Assembly (NCBI GenBank): GCA_012800525.1
Contig: JAAZJD010000038.1
Location: 1-64,000, forward strand
Reading direction: 5' to 3'
From: Clostridiales bacterium
GTDB lineage: Bacteria; Bacillota; Clostridia; Christensenellales; DTU072
DNA: 64,000 nt
Part shown: piece by piece, positions 30,272-41,132 of the stretch
Numbering within the stretch: the stretch's first letter is position 1
Layout of the letters: each line of letters opens with the position of its first letter
Notes under the pieces: generated by a model
What the model saw: the letters and a program-made list of their open reading frames with translations, nothing else
The model's database searches: none
What the model was told of the DNA's origin: nothing
Made by a program: the position numbers and the translations under genes

Positions 30272-31117
30272 CTAAAATTTATTTTTATTATATGTTTCTC
30301 TCGCATGATAAAAGAGATATTGTTGTGCATAACCGCTTAAATCACCGAAATATTCACTTAAAAACTTTGATTTTTGATCAGCTGTGTATCCTTCTTTGTC
30401 AAACATATTCATAAATACTTTTTCTATCCAAGTATCAGTAGGAAAACTATCCGTTTTATGATAACCAAACAATAAGATACAATCTGCCACTTTTCTTCCT
30501 ACACCTTTTAGCTTCATCAACTCTTTCCGAGCTAACTCCGTGGGCAATTCTTTCAAACTTTCCAAATTAAATCCGGAATTTAACTCTTTTATTGTTTCTA
30601 CTAAATATCTAGCTCTGTAGCCAGTTCCAATTTGCCTAAAAAAATCTTCCGTGCAATCCCTTAATTCATAAGCAGTTGGAAAAGCTCTATAATGACCAAA
30701 ATCCTTTCCTTTTTTGTTGCAAAGAATTTCAATAATTTTTTTGATGCGGGGAATATTATTGTTTGCTGATATGATAAAAGATAACAAAGTTTCCTCCACA
30801 TCTTGTCTCAATATTCTTAAACCGCTTGCAAAATTTATTGACTCATTCATGAAAGAAAACTTTGATAATTTTTCTTTAATTACACTGTAATCATTTTGCA
30901 AATCAAAATAATTTTCAAAGTACACAGGATCTACCGTTGATATTATAACACAGTCATTATCTAAAAACAATACACAATATTTGTCTTTTGCTATTACTTC
31001 ATACCTTTCTATATACTTTTGGTACCTAAACACTTGACCACATTCGAAAATGTGGTCAAGTGAAAAATCTTCTAGATTATTAATAATAATCGTATCATTA
31101 GAAACTTTATAATCCAT
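30272..31117 (-). CDS. ogg: 8-oxoguanine DNA glycosylase-like (HhH-GPD) protein
   Basis: FECGQVFRYQ, SFIISANNNIPRIKKII, ELMKLKGVGRKVADCILLFGYHKTDSFPTDTWIEKV (HhH plus GPD). Confidence 0.93.
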   Translation of the reverse strand: MDYKVSNDTIIINNLEDFSLDHIFECGQVFRYQKYIERYEVIAKDKYCVLFLDNDCVIISTVDPVYFENYFDLQNDYSVIKEKLSKFSFMNESINFASGLRILRQDVEETLLSFIISANNNIPRIKKIIEILCNKKGKDFGHYRAFPTAYELRDCTEDFFRQIGTGYRARYLVETIKELNSGFNLESLKELPTELARKELMKLKGVGRKVADCILLFGYHKTDSFPTDTWIEKVFMNMFDKEGYTADQKSKFLSEYFGDLSGYAQQYLFYHARETYNKNKF

Positions 31118-31126
31118 GAAAAGCTA

Positions 31127-31405
31127 CTAATTTACGGCATACACACTTACTTGTTTGTTAAATTTTCCTTTTCTTTCAAACTTTACAACTCCGTCAACAG
31201 TAGCAAATAAAGTATCATCTTTGCCTCTTCCTACATTATTGCCAGGATGAATTTTTGTGCCTCTTTGCCTAACCAAAATATTACCTGCAAGAACAAACTG
31301 ACCATCAGATCTCTTTGCTCCTAACCTTTTGGCATGACTATCACGACCATTTTTAGAACTTCCGCCACCTTTCTTTGTAGCAAATAATTGTAATTTAATA
31401 AACAT
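31127..31405 (-). CDS. rpmA: 50S ribosomal protein L27 with Prp-cleaved N-terminal extension
   Basis: [68 protein letters not shown]. Confidence 0.98.
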   Translation of the reverse strand: MFIKLQLFATKKGGGSSKNGRDSHAKRLGAKRSDGQFVLAGNILVRQRGTKIHPGNNVGRGKDDTLFATVDGVVKFERKGKFNKQVSVYAVN

Positions 31406-31406
31406 T

Positions 31407-31742
31407 TTAAGCCTCCATTAATTTCATATATTGAGGAAATTGAGATTCGATATCTTTTAAGCCTTCTTTCATTGTTTGTAAAATAATTTCCGTTTTTTCA
31501 TTAGGATTATCAAGCTTACACTTTAAATACCCATCTCTTTCTTCTACTGTATATTCAATCTTTTCAAATAAAACTTTAACAAGACCTAACACAGCTGTTT
31601 GCACTATAGAAGATACTGATGCACATATAATGTCATAGCCTTCTTCTGCATAGTTTGCATGACCTTTTACTTCAATCAAATATATCAACTTGTCTTTTTG
31701 TTTAATTGAAACATTAATCATGTTACTTTTTAATCTCAACAA
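31407..31742 (-). CDS. prp: Ribosomal-processing cysteine protease Prp (the real start may be internal, near 31721)
   Basis: [26 protein letters not shown], with conserved His/Cys, located between rplU and rpmA. Confidence 0.93.
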   Translation of the reverse strand: MLRLKSNMINVSIKQKDKLIYLIEVKGHANYAEEGYDIICASVSSIVQTAVLGLVKVLFEKIEYTVEERDGYLKCKLDNPNEKTEIILQTMKEGLKDIESQFPQYMKLMEA

Positions 31743-32028
31743 TTTTAAGTTGAGTGTATGGTTGTCTATGACCTTGACGTTTTCTTATGTTTTTCTTAGC
31801 CTTATATGTGAAAATATTAAGCTTCGGTCCTTTTCCATTAAAAACAACCTCGGCTTTAACCTTTGATTTATTTACATCATTTGCAACGAAAACTTTTCCA
31901 TTGTCAGAAATCATTACAACTTTTAAATCAACAGTTTCGCCTATTTCTGCTTTGATTAGTTCAACTTTGATAAGCTGATCTTTTTCGACCTTATATTGCT
32001 TCCCGCCGACTTCAACGATTGCGTACAT
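31723..32028 (-). CDS. rplU: 50S ribosomal protein L21
   Basis: MYAIVEVGGKQYKVEKDQLIKVELI...[22 protein letters not shown]. Confidence 0.98.
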   Translation of the reverse strand: MYAIVEVGGKQYKVEKDQLIKVELIKAEIGETVDLKVVMISDNGKVFVANDVNKSKVKAEVVFNGKGPKLNIFTYKAKKNIRKRQGHRQPYTQLKIVEIKK

Positions 32029-32035
32029 AATTTAC

Positions 32036-32110
32036 CTCCTCTATAATCAGGATCTCGCCAATAAGGTAGTTTTACAACTTTTAATACCTTTCTTGTGCGG
32101 CTTTTATAGA
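32036..32110 (-). ncRNA. L21 ribosomal-protein leader candidate
   Basis: Minus strand TCTATAAAAGCCGCACAAGAAAGGTATTAAAAGTTGTAAAACTACCTTATTGGCGAGATCCTGATTATAGAGGAGG: closing helix CTATAA/TTATAG, internal AGGTA/TACCT hairpin, directly upstream of the rplU SD. Confidence 0.72.
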
Positions 32111-32240
32111 CTAACATATTAACAATAAATAAGTAAAGCATTTTAACAAAAGATATTGCATTAAGCCGTTGTAAGGTTAGTTTTGCAATAACTTTGCATG
32201 TCATATGATAAACATCGAAAAACCGTCTATAAGCCTATAT

Positions 32241-32258
32241 TGTATCTATAGCTACATA
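32241..32258. repeat. Intergenic 18-nt repeat copy 2, TGTATCTATAGCTACATA
   Basis: Exact match to 12556-12573, located between the DUF2344 gene and the rplU leader. Confidence 0.6.
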
Positions 32259-32266
32259 AACTTAGG

Positions 32267-32941
32267 TTATTTTTTTAAATTCAGCTCCATTTTTGATAAA
32301 TATGTATCTATAGATATATCTTCTTTACCAATATATTGATTTGTTTTTACGACATTACTAATTTCAAGATCAGCAGACAACAATGTATTTATTCCACTTA
32401 AAAAATCATTAATTCTAAGATTTAAACTTTCCGTTGACAGTAAGCGAACTATCATTTTATTTTTAACATATCCAATATCAACGATTAAATTTGATACATC
32501 TTGAATAATATATTGTCTTTTTTGTTTTTTGCGAACAACAAAACCTTCATTGATTGCTTTTTTAACAAGACTAAACTTATCTTGTTTTATATTTTTAAGT
32601 AATATTTCATACTCTGAGACTGCGCCTAAATTAAATACCTTAGGATCTCTTTCAGTCACCCAAACATCTAAAAATTCTATTCCTTTTGGCGTTTGCCCAG
32701 CACAATCTTTTATAAATGCTTCTTTACTTATATTGGGTATATCAACACTGAAATATTCGCATTTGGATGCTACCCCAAGTGGCAATGGTTTTGACATTTT
32801 AAATATAGGTCTAGGATTAAATCCTTGTGTAAAAATTGGCATAAATCCAGCTCTTTTTATAGTTCTTTGCAAAATTGTTTGCATATCTAGATGAGAAAGA
32901 AACCTGGCTTGCTCTAATTTAGAATATTTTACAGTTAACAT
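32267..32941 (-). CDS. DUF2344 / TIGR03936-family radical-SAM-linked protein
   Basis: KYSKLEQARFLSHLDMQTILQRTIKRAGFMPIFTQGFNPRPIFKMSKPLPLGVAS. Confidence 0.92.
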   Translation of the reverse strand: MLTVKYSKLEQARFLSHLDMQTILQRTIKRAGFMPIFTQGFNPRPIFKMSKPLPLGVASKCEYFSVDIPNISKEAFIKDCAGQTPKGIEFLDVWVTERDPKVFNLGAVSEYEILLKNIKQDKFSLVKKAINEGFVVRKKQKRQYIIQDVSNLIVDIGYVKNKMIVRLLSTESLNLRINDFLSGINTLLSADLEISNVVKTNQYIGKEDISIDTYLSKMELNLKK

Positions 32942-34725
32942 CTCATATCCTCTTCACATTTAATATGCTGAGAGCATTTTGCTAGTTTATTTGCCCCACA
33001 ATGGTTGCAATTAAACTTACATCCCTCTGTAGTTAATCCATTTAAAGCTTTAATATATTCATTTTTTAAATATTTTTGTGAAACTCCAAAATCAATAAAA
33101 TTCCATGGCAACACCGCATCCAAATCTCGTTCTGCAACATAAATATCTAAATCAATGCCCATATCTTTTGCAGCATCATTCCAATATTTGATATCAAATT
33201 TATCCCCCCAAGAATCGAACTTTGCTCCCTTTTTGTAAGCTTTTTCAATCAATTTAGCTAATTTTCTATCTCCCCTTGCGAGGACCGCTTCAACAAAAGA
33301 TGTTTTAGAATCATGCCAATTATATGATACATTCTTTATTTTTTTAAATTTTTGATATAAATAATTTTGCTTATAGGTCATTTCATCTAGCCCTATTTGC
33401 TTTACCCACTGAAAAGGTGTAACGGGTTTAGGAACAAAAACAGCTACCGAAATTGTAATGTTGATATTTTTCTTGCCAGTTAAATCAACATATAATCTGT
33501 TGATTCTCTCGCAAATCTCCACGATACCATCTAAATCAGCATCAGTTTCTGTCGGGAGTCCAATCATAAAATATAATTTAAAACTTCTACATTTATTTGA
33601 AATAGCATTTTTAATTGTTATATCAATATCTTCATCTGTAATATTTTTGTTTATTACATCTCGCAAACGCTGAGTACCTGCCTCTGGAGCAAAAGTAATA
33701 CTTGACGACCTTCCAAGCTTAAAAAGCGATGCATCATACGAGTCTAATCTTAAGCTTGGTATTTGCACTTTGATATTTAACTGCTTAGCTAACTTAGGTA
33801 ACACATAAAGCAATTCAGATATTTCACAATAATCACCCGTAGAAAGACTAGATATTCCAATTTCTTCATATCCACTACTTTTTATTAGGTTTTCTATTAA
33901 TTTTAAAACTGTTTGAAATGATCTATTTCTAATTGGTCTATAAAAAAAACAAGCCTGACAAAATCTACAACCGGCATAACAACCTCTAAACAACTCTACA
34001 ACAGGTCTATCGTGTACAATTTTTATATTAGGCACAATCATTTTTGCAGGAAATTCCGCTAAATCTAAATTTTTAACAACAGATTTCTTCACTTTTTCTT
34101 GACAAACACCTTCTTTTACAACACATAATGAAGGCACATAAATACCTTCTATTTTCTTGCATTCTTCTAAAATTTTTGTCTTATTACCTTTGTTTTCTCT
34201 TACTATATCTGCGACTTTTAAACTAACTTCTTCCCCATCACCAATACAAATTATATCGAAAAACTCAGCAAATGGTTCAGGATTTGCAGTACAAGGGCCT
34301 CCTGCAACTAACAAAGGGAAACTCTCGTCTCTTTCTTTTGCATAAAATGGTATATTGGACAATTCCAACATATATAAAATGTTAGTATATGCCATTTCAT
34401 ACTGAATACTAAATCCTAGAATATCAAAATCCCTTAAACTTCTTCTAGTTTCAAGCGAAAATAATTCAATATCGTTTTCTCTTAACATTGCTCCCATATC
34501 AACCCAAGGAGCAAAAACTCTTTCACATAATATATGTTGATTGTTATTTAAAATATTGTATAAAATCTTAATACCCAAATTGCTCATCCCTATTTCATAA
34601 ACATCAGGAAAAGCTATACAAAATGTCAAATCATATTTTTTTTTAATATCACAAATTCCAAATTCACCGCCAATATAGCGGCCAGGATTTTCCACATTAA
34701 GTAAAATACTATCAAGTTTTTTCAT
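32935..34725 (-). CDS. TIGR03960-family B12-binding-domain radical SAM protein
   Basis: FRGCYAGCRFCQACFFYRPIRNRS (CxxxCxxC), AGGPCTANPEPFAEFFDIICIGDGEE; likely start MKKLDSILLNVENPGRYIGGE. Confidence 0.92.
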   Translation of the reverse strand: MKKLDSILLNVENPGRYIGGEFGICDIKKKYDLTFCIAFPDVYEIGMSNLGIKILYNILNNNQHILCERVFAPWVDMGAMLRENDIELFSLETRRSLRDFDILGFSIQYEMAYTNILYMLELSNIPFYAKERDESFPLLVAGGPCTANPEPFAEFFDIICIGDGEEVSLKVADIVRENKGNKTKILEECKKIEGIYVPSLCVVKEGVCQEKVKKSVVKNLDLAEFPAKMIVPNIKIVHDRPVVELFRGCYAGCRFCQACFFYRPIRNRSFQTVLKLIENLIKSSGYEEIGISSLSTGDYCEISELLYVLPKLAKQLNIKVQIPSLRLDSYDASLFKLGRSSSITFAPEAGTQRLRDVINKNITDEDIDITIKNAISNKCRSFKLYFMIGLPTETDADLDGIVEICERINRLYVDLTGKKNINITISVAVFVPKPVTPFQWVKQIGLDEMTYKQNYLYQKFKKIKNVSYNWHDSKTSFVEAVLARGDRKLAKLIEKAYKKGAKFDSWGDKFDIKYWNDAAKDMGIDLDIYVAERDLDAVLPWNFIDFGVSQKYLKNEYIKALNGLTTEGCKFNCNHCGANKLAKCSQHIKCEEDMRC

Positions 34726-34730
34726 GAAAA

Positions 34731-35681
34731 TTAATTTTCTAAAAACATAGCCAAACATCCATAAATACCAGCATCGTTCATTAACTCAGCCTTCTTTACT
34801 AAAACTCTTGTTTTATTGTCTGCGCCATAGCTATACCTATTAACAAATGCTTGTATTCTACGCATTAATGAATCTCCTTCATTTGAAATTCCACCACCTA
34901 TAAGCACAATTTCAGGACGAAATATATTCACTAAATTAACTAACCCCTCCCCAACATATCTAAGATATCGCTTTACTACTTTTGCCCCTACAAGGTCTCC
35001 TTGCTTTTCTGCATCAAATGCAGTTTTACCATTTACTGTTCCTTCTTTATTGGCAATATGCGCTAAAATACTGTTTGGGTTTTTGTCGATAGCTTCCTTT
35101 GTTTGTCTAATTAATGCGGTAGCAGAACCATAACTTTCCCAGCATCCCTTTCTTCCACAAGTACAAGGTTCACCATTAAATCGAATTATCATATGCCCGC
35201 CTTCACCACCTGCTCCAGCTTTGCCTAAAATTAATTTTCCACCACTAATTATACCAGTACCAATTCCAGTCCCTAGAGTTATAAAAACTATATCCTTATA
35301 ATTTTTTGCACTTCCAAAATGCATTTCACCTAGCACAGCAACATTTGCATCATTTCCGATTTTGACTGGAACATTTATATGCTTTTGAAACTCTTTAACA
35401 ATGGGAACATTTTTAAATGCAATATTATTAGCATAAGTGATTACCCCCCTTTTTGAATCAATCGATCCTGGTATCGCCATTCCCACACCAATTAGGTCTT
35501 TTTGATTTAATTTTTGTCTTTTAAGCATATCCAAGCAAAGGTCTCTTAAGCGCTCTACGAAAATTTTATAATCTTGATTTGTTACAGTTTTTAAAGTTCC
35601 TCTTTCTAATATATCTCCATTTTTACTAAACAAAGCACCTTTAATACTCATACCACCAATATCCAAACCAATATAATACAT
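34731..35681 (-). CDS. ROK family glucokinase-like sugar kinase
   Basis: MYYIGLDIGGMSIKGALF, GLGTGIGTG, GHMIIRFNGEPCTCGRKGCWESYGSATAL; SD GGAGG before MYYIG. Confidence 0.93.
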   Translation of the reverse strand: MYYIGLDIGGMSIKGALFSKNGDILERGTLKTVTNQDYKIFVERLRDLCLDMLKRQKLNQKDLIGVGMAIPGSIDSKRGVITYANNIAFKNVPIVKEFQKHINVPVKIGNDANVAVLGEMHFGSAKNYKDIVFITLGTGIGTGIISGGKLILGKAGAGGEGGHMIIRFNGEPCTCGRKGCWESYGSATALIRQTKEAIDKNPNSILAHIANKEGTVNGKTAFDAEKQGDLVGAKVVKRYLRYVGEGLVNLVNIFRPEIVLIGGGISNEGDSLMRRIQAFVNRYSYGADNKTRVLVKKAELMNDAGIYGCLAMFLEN

Positions 35682-35785
35682 ACTTCCTCCAAAATGTTCT
35701 TTTTTATTATATGAAGTCATTTTTTATTAAAATACAACTTTAAAACAAAAAATTCTTGATAAATTTGACACTTCGATGTCATGCT

Positions 35786-36754
35786 CTATAGGTAAGCTAC
35801 TAAAATTTTAGCATCATTTGATTCTAATATCACACTATAATTTGCGGGTACAAAATATGTATCGCCCTTCTCAGCCTTTTGCTCATTGTCTAACAAAACC
35901 TCACCTTCAACTACAGTAACAGCCATAAACGACTTTGATTTTAATAAGCTAATTTTTCCTTTCAAAACATACTCATCAAGCGAGTAATATGCTGTTTTTT
36001 CTATATTTCTAAACTTACCAAATCCTTCAAAAACATAATCATCAACTATATTAACTTCAGTTGCCTCAAAATTAATTATTTCTTCAGCCTTTTCTATATG
36101 CAAAGGTCTCTTGTTTCCACTAGAATCCCTTCTATCATAATCATATATCCTATAAGTTATATTACTGTTTTGCTGAATCTCATAAAGTGTTATTCCCTGC
36201 ATAACGGCATGAACTGTTCCAGGATAAACAGTGATGTAATCCCCAGCTTTAACCTCAATCTTATTCAGTAAATTTGCAACAACACCATTTTTAACAGCTT
36301 CTTCAAAATCTTTTCTTGTTGTATCTTCTTTAAATCCAACTAATAAATATGCCCCAGGCTCTGCATCTAAAACATACCAAGTTTCTATCTTTCCATATTG
36401 ATTTTCTCTTTGCAAAGCATAACTGTCATCAGGGTGAACTTGAATTGATAAATCGGATGTTGCATCCAACATTTTTATGAGCATGGGGAAAAACTGATAA
36501 TCTAAAACTTTATCACCAAATAGTTCTGGATTATCATCATATAAATCTCTTAACGATTTTCCATTAATGCACGAGGATTCGCTTTCTGGATACATAGACA
36601 GTTCCCAACTTTCAGCAATTTTCTTTTGAAAGTCAGCTTTACCCCAAATTGTACTGAGTTTTGTGCCTCCCCAAATATAATCTTTCAATACAGGACACAA
36701 TTTAAATGGCTTGATTATTTTCTCTTTCATAACAAAAATTCTAACAAAAAACAC
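35786..36754 (-). CDS. manA: Class I mannose-6-phosphate isomerase (start possibly internal at MKEKII, 36730)
   Basis: LKDYIWGGTKLSTIWGK, IQVHPDDSYALQRENQYGKIETWYVLDAEPGAYLLVGFK, PGTVHAVMQGITLYEIQQNSNITYRIYDYDR. Confidence 0.95.
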   Translation of the reverse strand: MFFVRIFVMKEKIIKPFKLCPVLKDYIWGGTKLSTIWGKADFQKKIAESWELSMYPESESSCINGKSLRDLYDDNPELFGDKVLDYQFFPMLIKMLDATSDLSIQVHPDDSYALQRENQYGKIETWYVLDAEPGAYLLVGFKEDTTRKDFEEAVKNGVVANLLNKIEVKAGDYITVYPGTVHAVMQGITLYEIQQNSNITYRIYDYDRRDSSGNKRPLHIEKAEEIINFEATEVNIVDDYVFEGFGKFRNIEKTAYYSLDEYVLKGKISLLKSKSFMAVTVVEGEVLLDNEQKAEKGDTYFVPANYSVILESNDAKILVAYL

Positions 36755-36961
36755 TCTACTTTGTCAATATTGCAAATTTTTAGATTTACAAAAGTTACTT
36801 CTCAGTTAATTCTCAGAGTAAGTGCAACTTTTAGGTCAGCCCTCGAAAAGTTTGTCAAAGTAAATGAACTTTAAAATTCAATCATAAAACCAAATTTGAT
36901 AACTAAAAATAACGAGATTTTTTAGCAACTCATTTTATACAACAAAAAAGTGAAAACAGTT

Positions 36962-37600
36962 CTATTTAACATCATCTTTTTCAATAATCTCTTTAACCTT
37001 CATTAAGGTTATGATATTTGCACGCTCTCTTTCATCAAGTTTCATAGTAATATACTTAATAGTTTCTTCAAGCTCAGGAATCAAAACATATTCAAGTGCA
37101 TTTACCCTTCTTCTATTTCTCTCTATTTCCTTAGCTAGCATATTGCATGTTTTTTCAATTTCTGCGAGCTTAATTAATTGAGGCAAAAGAAAATTCATTG
37201 ATAAAATGGATTTATCGAGATCAGAACTTACAGTAATAAAAGAATATGACAACAAATCTTTTTCTATGCTTTTAGTTATATTAATCTTGGGAACTTCTAC
37301 GCTCATAATGTTTTGTGTTAAACAATTTATTTCCACTTTACTAGAAGGGATTAAAACAGCTTCTTCAATGATTTTAGGCCCATTTATTGCACTAGCAATC
37401 AAAAATGATTGAAGTCCTTTTTCAATTGATGACTCGACTTCTTTTCGAATTTTTTCATTGTCCCGAATTAACAACATAAATTGACGAACCATCTCGTCTG
37501 CTTTATCTTTTAATAACTTATGACCTCTTTTTGCAGTTGCGAGACGATTTTTCAAGGAACGAAGTTCCATTCTAGTTGGATTTACATTTAATCTTGCCAT
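36962..37600 (-). CDS. ntpD: V-type ATP synthase subunit D
   Basis: MARLNVNPTRMELRSLKNRLATAKRGHKLLKDKADEM; position in the V-ATPase operon. Confidence 0.97.
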   Translation of the reverse strand: MARLNVNPTRMELRSLKNRLATAKRGHKLLKDKADEMVRQFMLLIRDNEKIRKEVESSIEKGLQSFLIASAINGPKIIEEAVLIPSSKVEINCLTQNIMSVEVPKINITKSIEKDLLSYSFITVSSDLDKSILSMNFLLPQLIKLAEIEKTCNMLAKEIERNRRRVNALEYVLIPELEETIKYITMKLDERERANIITLMKVKEIIEKDDVK

Positions 37601-37655
37601 ATTTCTTTTAAATCATTTGTGTTTATTTGATTTACTATAATTTGATACATTGGCT

Positions 37656-39026
37656 TTATGCATCATAATATTCATCTAAATAGTTATCTCTAATACGTTT
37701 CAGTTCAGATTTTGGTAGTATTCTCAATAAACGCCAACCTAAATCTAAAGTTTCTATTATTGTTCTATTATTAGTGAATCCTTGAGCAATATACTTTGAC
37801 TCAAACTCTTCAGCAAATCTTGCAAATTTTAAATCAATTTCCGTAAGAGCTGCCTCTCCTAGTATTGCAGCAAGTTCTTTAGAAGATTTTCCTCTTGCAT
37901 AAGCTGCAAATAACTGATTCATTGTATCGGCATGATCTTTTCTTGTTTTGTTTTCACCGATACCCTTATCTTTAAGCCTTGATAACGAAGGAAGAACGTC
38001 AATCGGTGGATTAATGCCATTTTTATACAATTCTCGAGAAAGAATAATTTGTCCCTCTGTGATGTAACCAGTTAAATCTGGAATTGGATGTGTTTTATCA
38101 TCTTCTGGCATAGTTAATATTGGGATTTGAGTTATAGATCCCTTTTTTCCTTTTATTCTTCCCGCTCTTTCATATATGCTAGCCAAATCAGTATACATAT
38201 ATCCTGGATAGCCCCTCCTTCCTGGAATTTCTTTCCTTGCAGCGGATACTTCCCTAAGTGCTTCAGCATAATTAGTTATATCTGTCATAATAACAAGGAC
38301 ATGCATGCCTTTCTCAAAAGCCAAATATTCTGCTGCAGTTAAAGCCATTCTTGGTGTAGCTATTCTTTCAATAGCTGGATCATTTGCAAGATTTACAAAC
38401 ACAACTGACCTGTCAATCGCTCCTGTTTTTTTAAAATCATTTATAAAAAAATCTGCTTCTTCAAAGGTTATCCCAATAGCAGCAAATACAACAGCAAACT
38501 TAGAGCTATCATCTAAAACTCGAGCTTGCCTAGCAATTTGGGCTGCTAATTGTGCATGCGGTAAACCTGATGCAGAAAAAACAGGTAATTTTTGTCCTCT
38601 TACTAAAGTATTTAAGCCATCTATTGCACTTATTCCAGTTTGTATAAACTCATCTGGGTAATCTCTAGCTGCTGGATTAATAGGTTGTCCATTGATGTTA
38701 TATTTCTTTTCAGGGATTATCTTTGCTCCGCCATCTATAGGATTTCCCATTCCATCAAAAACTCTTCCTAACATATCTTCCGAACAAGCAAGTTCTAGGC
38801 TATGTCCAAGAAATCTAGCTTTACTTGTGCTAATTTTAATGCCAGCTGCACCTTCAAAAAGTTGCACCAAGGCTTTAGCACCCTCAATTTCTAGAACTTT
38901 TCCTTGCCTAATGCTCCCATCTTGCTGATGTATTTCAACTAATTCATCAAACTTTACACCACTCACACCATCTACTAGCATTAGAGGTCCAACAACTTCT
39001 TTAATTGACTTATACTCTTTTAACAT
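37656..39026 (-). CDS. ntpB: V-type ATP synthase subunit B
   Basis: [60 protein letters not shown]. Confidence 0.98.
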   Translation of the reverse strand: MLKEYKSIKEVVGPLMLVDGVSGVKFDELVEIHQQDGSIRQGKVLEIEGAKALVQLFEGAAGIKISTSKARFLGHSLELACSEDMLGRVFDGMGNPIDGGAKIIPEKKYNINGQPINPAARDYPDEFIQTGISAIDGLNTLVRGQKLPVFSASGLPHAQLAAQIARQARVLDDSSKFAVVFAAIGITFEEADFFINDFKKTGAIDRSVVFVNLANDPAIERIATPRMALTAAEYLAFEKGMHVLVIMTDITNYAEALREVSAARKEIPGRRGYPGYMYTDLASIYERAGRIKGKKGSITQIPILTMPEDDKTHPIPDLTGYITEGQIILSRELYKNGINPPIDVLPSLSRLKDKGIGENKTRKDHADTMNQLFAAYARGKSSKELAAILGEAALTEIDLKFARFAEEFESKYIAQGFTNNRTIIETLDLGWRLLRILPKSELKRIRDNYLDEYYDA

Positions 39027-39034
39027 ACTCTCAC

Positions 39035-40780
39035 CTATATATTCAAACTTGAAATTTGAGCTTTGAACTCTTCTTCAATCTTATCAAATTCAGCTAAATT
39101 TTTTTCTTCAATATATTTACTTCTTCCAATTTTCTCCTTGACACTTAAAGATAAAATATCATTAATATCTATGCCATCTTCTAGGGCTTTTTTACCAAGG
39201 TCATTGGCTAAAATAATCAACTTAAGCATTCTGTATTGCTTATTTAAGGAAGCATAAGTATCAACCTCATGAAAAGCATTTTGATGCAAATAATCTTCTC
39301 TTATTGATTTTGCAGTATCCATGGTTAATCTATCTTTGCTTGATAAGGCATCAACACCTACAAGTCTAACTATTTCATTTAAAGAGGCTTCTTCTTGAAG
39401 TATACTCATTGCCCTGATGACTAAATTTACCCAATCCGGAGATATAGATTCTCCATACCAATCTTTTAATTTATCTTGATACAAGCTATAACTTATTAGC
39501 CAATCAACAGCGGGGAAATGCCTACTATATGCAAGTTGTGCGGATAATCCCCAAAACACTTTTACTATACGTAATGTTGCTTGAGAAACAGGCTCTGACA
39601 AATCACCACCTGGAGGACTTACTGCACCAATTGCAGAAATTGAACCTACTTTATTCTTGCTTCCTAAAACTCGTGCCATACCAGCTCTTTCATAAAACTC
39701 AGCAAGCCTAGATGACAAATAAGCTGGATAACCCTCTTCACCTGGCATTTCTTCAAGTCTCCCACTCATTTCACGCAAAGCTTCAGCCCATCTACTTGTA
39801 CTATCTGCCATTATTGCAACGCCATATCCCATATCTCTAAAGTATTCAGCTATGGTAATTCCTGTGTAAATACTTGCTTCTCTTGCTGCAACTGGCATAT
39901 CAGAAGTATTTGCTATCAATACTGTTCTTTGCATTAATGATTGCCCTGTCCTTGGATCTTTAAGATTAGGAAACTCATTTAAAACATCCGTCATTTCATT
40001 CCCACGCTCACCACATCCAACGTATACAATTATATCTGCATCTGCCCATTTTGCAAGTTGATGCTGCACAACTGTTTTCCCACTTCCAAAAGGGCCTGGA
40101 ACTGCAGCAACTCCACCTTTAGCAATTGGGAAAAAAGTATCTATCACTCTTTGTCCCGTAATCATTGGTTGATACGGAGAAAGCTTTTCTTTATATGGCC
40201 TACCTTTTCTTACTGCACATTTTTGAACCATAGTAATATTTTTTTCTTCTTTGTCGGTTTTAATTTTTGCAATAACATCATCAATTGTGTAGTTTCCGTT
40301 TGCTATTTGTGAGACAACACCTCTAAATCCAACTGGTACCATTATTGAATGTCTAACTATTGGGTTTTCCTGAACAAAACCTAACTCGTCACCTTCAGTG
40401 ACCTTATCACCTTCTTTCACAGTAGCGACAAAGTTCCACTTTTTCTTATCATCTAAAGCTCTAACGCTTACTCCACGTTCAATTCTATCTCCACTTTTTT
40501 TCAACAATGCATCTAGAGGACGCTGTATACCATCATATATCGAACCAATAAGCCCTGGACCTAACTCAACCGATAAAGGCTCATTTGTTGAAAAAACCTC
40601 ATCTCCAGGTCCTATCCCAGCTGTTTCTTCGTAAACTTGAATGGAGGCTTTGTCATCTCTAAGTTCAATGATTTCACCTATTAATCTATCCTTGCCAACC
40701 CTAACAACATCATACATTTTACTTTCAGCCATTCCTTCTGCAACAATTAATGGTCCTGATACCTTAATTATTCTTCCCAT
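39035..40780 (-). CDS. ntpA: V-type ATP synthase subunit A (catalytic)
   Basis: [57 protein letters not shown]; start [10 protein letters not shown] after GGAGG. Confidence 0.98.
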   Translation of the reverse strand: MGRIIKVSGPLIVAEGMAESKMYDVVRVGKDRLIGEIIELRDDKASIQVYEETAGIGPGDEVFSTNEPLSVELGPGLIGSIYDGIQRPLDALLKKSGDRIERGVSVRALDDKKKWNFVATVKEGDKVTEGDELGFVQENPIVRHSIMVPVGFRGVVSQIANGNYTIDDVIAKIKTDKEEKNITMVQKCAVRKGRPYKEKLSPYQPMITGQRVIDTFFPIAKGGVAAVPGPFGSGKTVVQHQLAKWADADIIVYVGCGERGNEMTDVLNEFPNLKDPRTGQSLMQRTVLIANTSDMPVAAREASIYTGITIAEYFRDMGYGVAIMADSTSRWAEALREMSGRLEEMPGEEGYPAYLSSRLAEFYERAGMARVLGSKNKVGSISAIGAVSPPGGDLSEPVSQATLRIVKVFWGLSAQLAYSRHFPAVDWLISYSLYQDKLKDWYGESISPDWVNLVIRAMSILQEEASLNEIVRLVGVDALSSKDRLTMDTAKSIREDYLHQNAFHEVDTYASLNKQYRMLKLIILANDLGKKALEDGIDINDILSLSVKEKIGRSKYIEEKNLAEFDKIEEEFKAQISSLNI

Positions 40781-40811
40781 AGATTCCTCCCTATATTTCA
40801 AGCTTGCCAAC

Positions 40812-41132
40812 TTACCTATTTATATTTAATATGTCAATGCCTACTGCCTTTTCTACATACATAGAAAGCTGCTTTAAACCAAATCCTGTGCTACCTTTAG
40901 AAGATGGGATTGGTATTATTGCAGGGTACGCCTTGTCAACAAATCTTTCGATTGTACCTTGAATTTCTTGTGCAATATCATCTGTTATCAAAATAATGCT
41001 ATAATCATTTGCGATATTTTTTAACAAATTAGAAGTTTCAAAATATGAACTTGCATCAAACACATCCACTCCTAAAGCTCTAAACACTAATACGCTATCC
41101 TTGTCTCCAATTACTGCTATTTTATTAGTCAT
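40812..41132 (-). CDS. ntpF: V-type ATP synthase subunit F
   Basis: [25 protein letters not shown]...[22 protein letters not shown]; operon position. Confidence 0.95.
   Translation of the reverse strand: MTNKIAVIGDKDSVLVFRALGVDVFDASSYFETSNLLKNIANDYSIILITDDIAQEIQGTIERFVDKAYPAIIPIPSSKGSTGFGLKQLSMYVEKAVGIDILNINR

Noticed and set aside
31956-32204. 82-aa minus-strand ORF upstream of rplU
   Set aside because: Overlaps the L21 leader candidate and the start of rplU; no recognisable protein similarity.
36755-36961. Intergenic gap between manA and ntpD checked for a riboswitch or small RNA
   Set aside because: AT-rich, no convincing stem or known motif.
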